Below, one piece after another: positions 63,790 to 64,000 of a DNA stretch of 64,000 nt. The notes under the pieces were generated by a model, which worked only from the letters and a program-made list of their open reading frames with translations, was not told the origin of the DNA and ran no database searches. The DNA is taken from positions 62,001-126,000 of the forward strand of contig CALSLN010000001.1 in the NCBI GenBank assembly GCA_943787205.1, written 5' to 3'. Position 1 is the first letter of the stretch; each line of letters begins with the position of its first letter. Origin of the DNA: an uncultured Rhodospirillaceae bacterium. GTDB taxonomy: Bacteria > Pseudomonadota > Alphaproteobacteria > Rhodospirillales > Rhodospirillaceae. The translations under genes were made by a program, and so were the position numbers.

Positions 63790-64000
63790 ATGCTGGAATT
63801 TATGTGCGGTAAACTAAGGGGCGTCGCTGCCATCGGGGTGGTTTTGGCTCTCTCATTCGCTGGAAGCGCGCTTCACGCTAAAGAGCATGTTCTCATTATT
63901 GGTGGCGCGGGAGAGTCCGGCTCAACGCTGGCAAAAATATTGATCGCGCGTGGAGATAAAGTCACCGCCTTCGTCAGACCAACAACAGACCGTCGTCGTC
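63790..64000 (+). CDS. Exported NAD(P)-binding Rossmann-fold protein, 5' part (truncated by window)
   Basis: The first 70 residues comprise a signal peptide (GVAAIGVVLALSFAGSALHA-KE) followed by HVLIIGGAGESGSTLAKILI, the GxxGxxG motif of an atypical short-chain dehydrogenase (NmrA/NAD(P)H-binding group), and a basic strand end (VTAFVRPTTDRRR). The gene continues past the window. A Rossmann dehydrogenase domain directly after a Sec-type signal is unusual because NAD(P) is not free in the periplasm. Confidence 0.75.
   Translation, partial: MLEFMCGKLRGVAAIGVVLALSFAGSALHAKEHVLIIGGAGESGSTLAKILIARGDKVTAFVRPTTDRRR

Overview
The window looks like chromosomal DNA of a free-living, probably marine or environmental alphaproteobacterium. 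The assignment is tentative and rests on gene content: a DinB with an N-terminal zinc ribbon, CoxM/CoxS/CoxG proteins, the DUF4212 plus sodium:solute symporter pair, an NsrR-type Rrf2 regulator, a TonB receptor of the 'LEEIVVTAQ' type, and many exported catabolic enzymes. No rRNA, tRNA, CRISPR array, insertion sequence, integrase or phage gene was seen. Both ends cut genes: an FAD monooxygenase at the left and an exported Rossmann protein at the right.

Layout. 0-9.3 kb: end of an FAD monooxygenase, a lone FliN-like SpoA protein, a universal stress protein, a methyltransferase, a serine hydrolase, a GST plus Fe-S flavoenzyme pair, and two tandem exported FGE-like (SUMF1-fold) proteins. 9.3-12.4 kb: an alpha/beta hydrolase divergent from an MhpR-like IclR regulator with a perfect palindrome between them, then an MFS exporter. 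12.6-18.2 kb: a tight operon of two Tat-exported flavin amine-oxidase paralogues followed by two exported beta-lactamase-fold paralogues in which the SxxK lysine is arginine. 18.2-22.7 kb: an MFS transporter and two divergent oligopeptide-binding proteins without permeases. 22.7-27.1 kb: four overlapping genes (YwrD-like gamma-glutamyltransferase, MBL hydrolase, Tat alpha/beta hydrolase with a His nucleophile elbow, DUF1499 membrane protein). 27.2-31.4 kb: CoxM/CoxS/CoxG without the molybdenum large subunit, then a sodium/solute symporter pair. 31.5-43.1 kb: housekeeping and signalling genes (DUF6635-like protein, DinB, ChaC, ABC exporter, five-PAS histidine kinase, ArfB, SufE, two TPR proteins, and a PAS-GGDEF-EAL protein split by an in-frame ochre codon). 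43.5-46.7 kb: exported VOC protein, three 28-bp tandem repeats, lipoprotein gamma-glutamyltransferase, IclR regulator.

46.8-60.2 kb is a catabolic cluster behind that IclR regulator: TonB receptor, cysteine hydrolase, two amidohydrolase-2 proteins, acyl-CoA ligase, MIP18/DUF59 protein, VAO-type FAD oxidase, 2H phosphoesterase, aldehyde dehydrogenase, FAD monooxygenase and EamA transporter. Between about 48.74 and 55.81 kb almost every gene is broken by single- or double-base indels, while the reconstructed proteins keep their motifs in order. This pattern suits poor consensus sequence better than natural decay. Reading frames are clean again from 55.82 kb.

60.2-64 kb: an AhpD-like protein divergent from a TetR regulator with a palindrome between them, an exported NTF2-like protein, then a nitrosative-stress module: NsrR, a YeaR-like DUF1971 protein and a group III truncated haemoglobin, with two close matches to the NsrR site in front of the globin. 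Glutathione and gamma-glutamyl chemistry recurs across the window (GST, ChaC, two gamma-glutamyltransferases, a VOC protein), but the genes are scattered and a shared pathway is only an inference.
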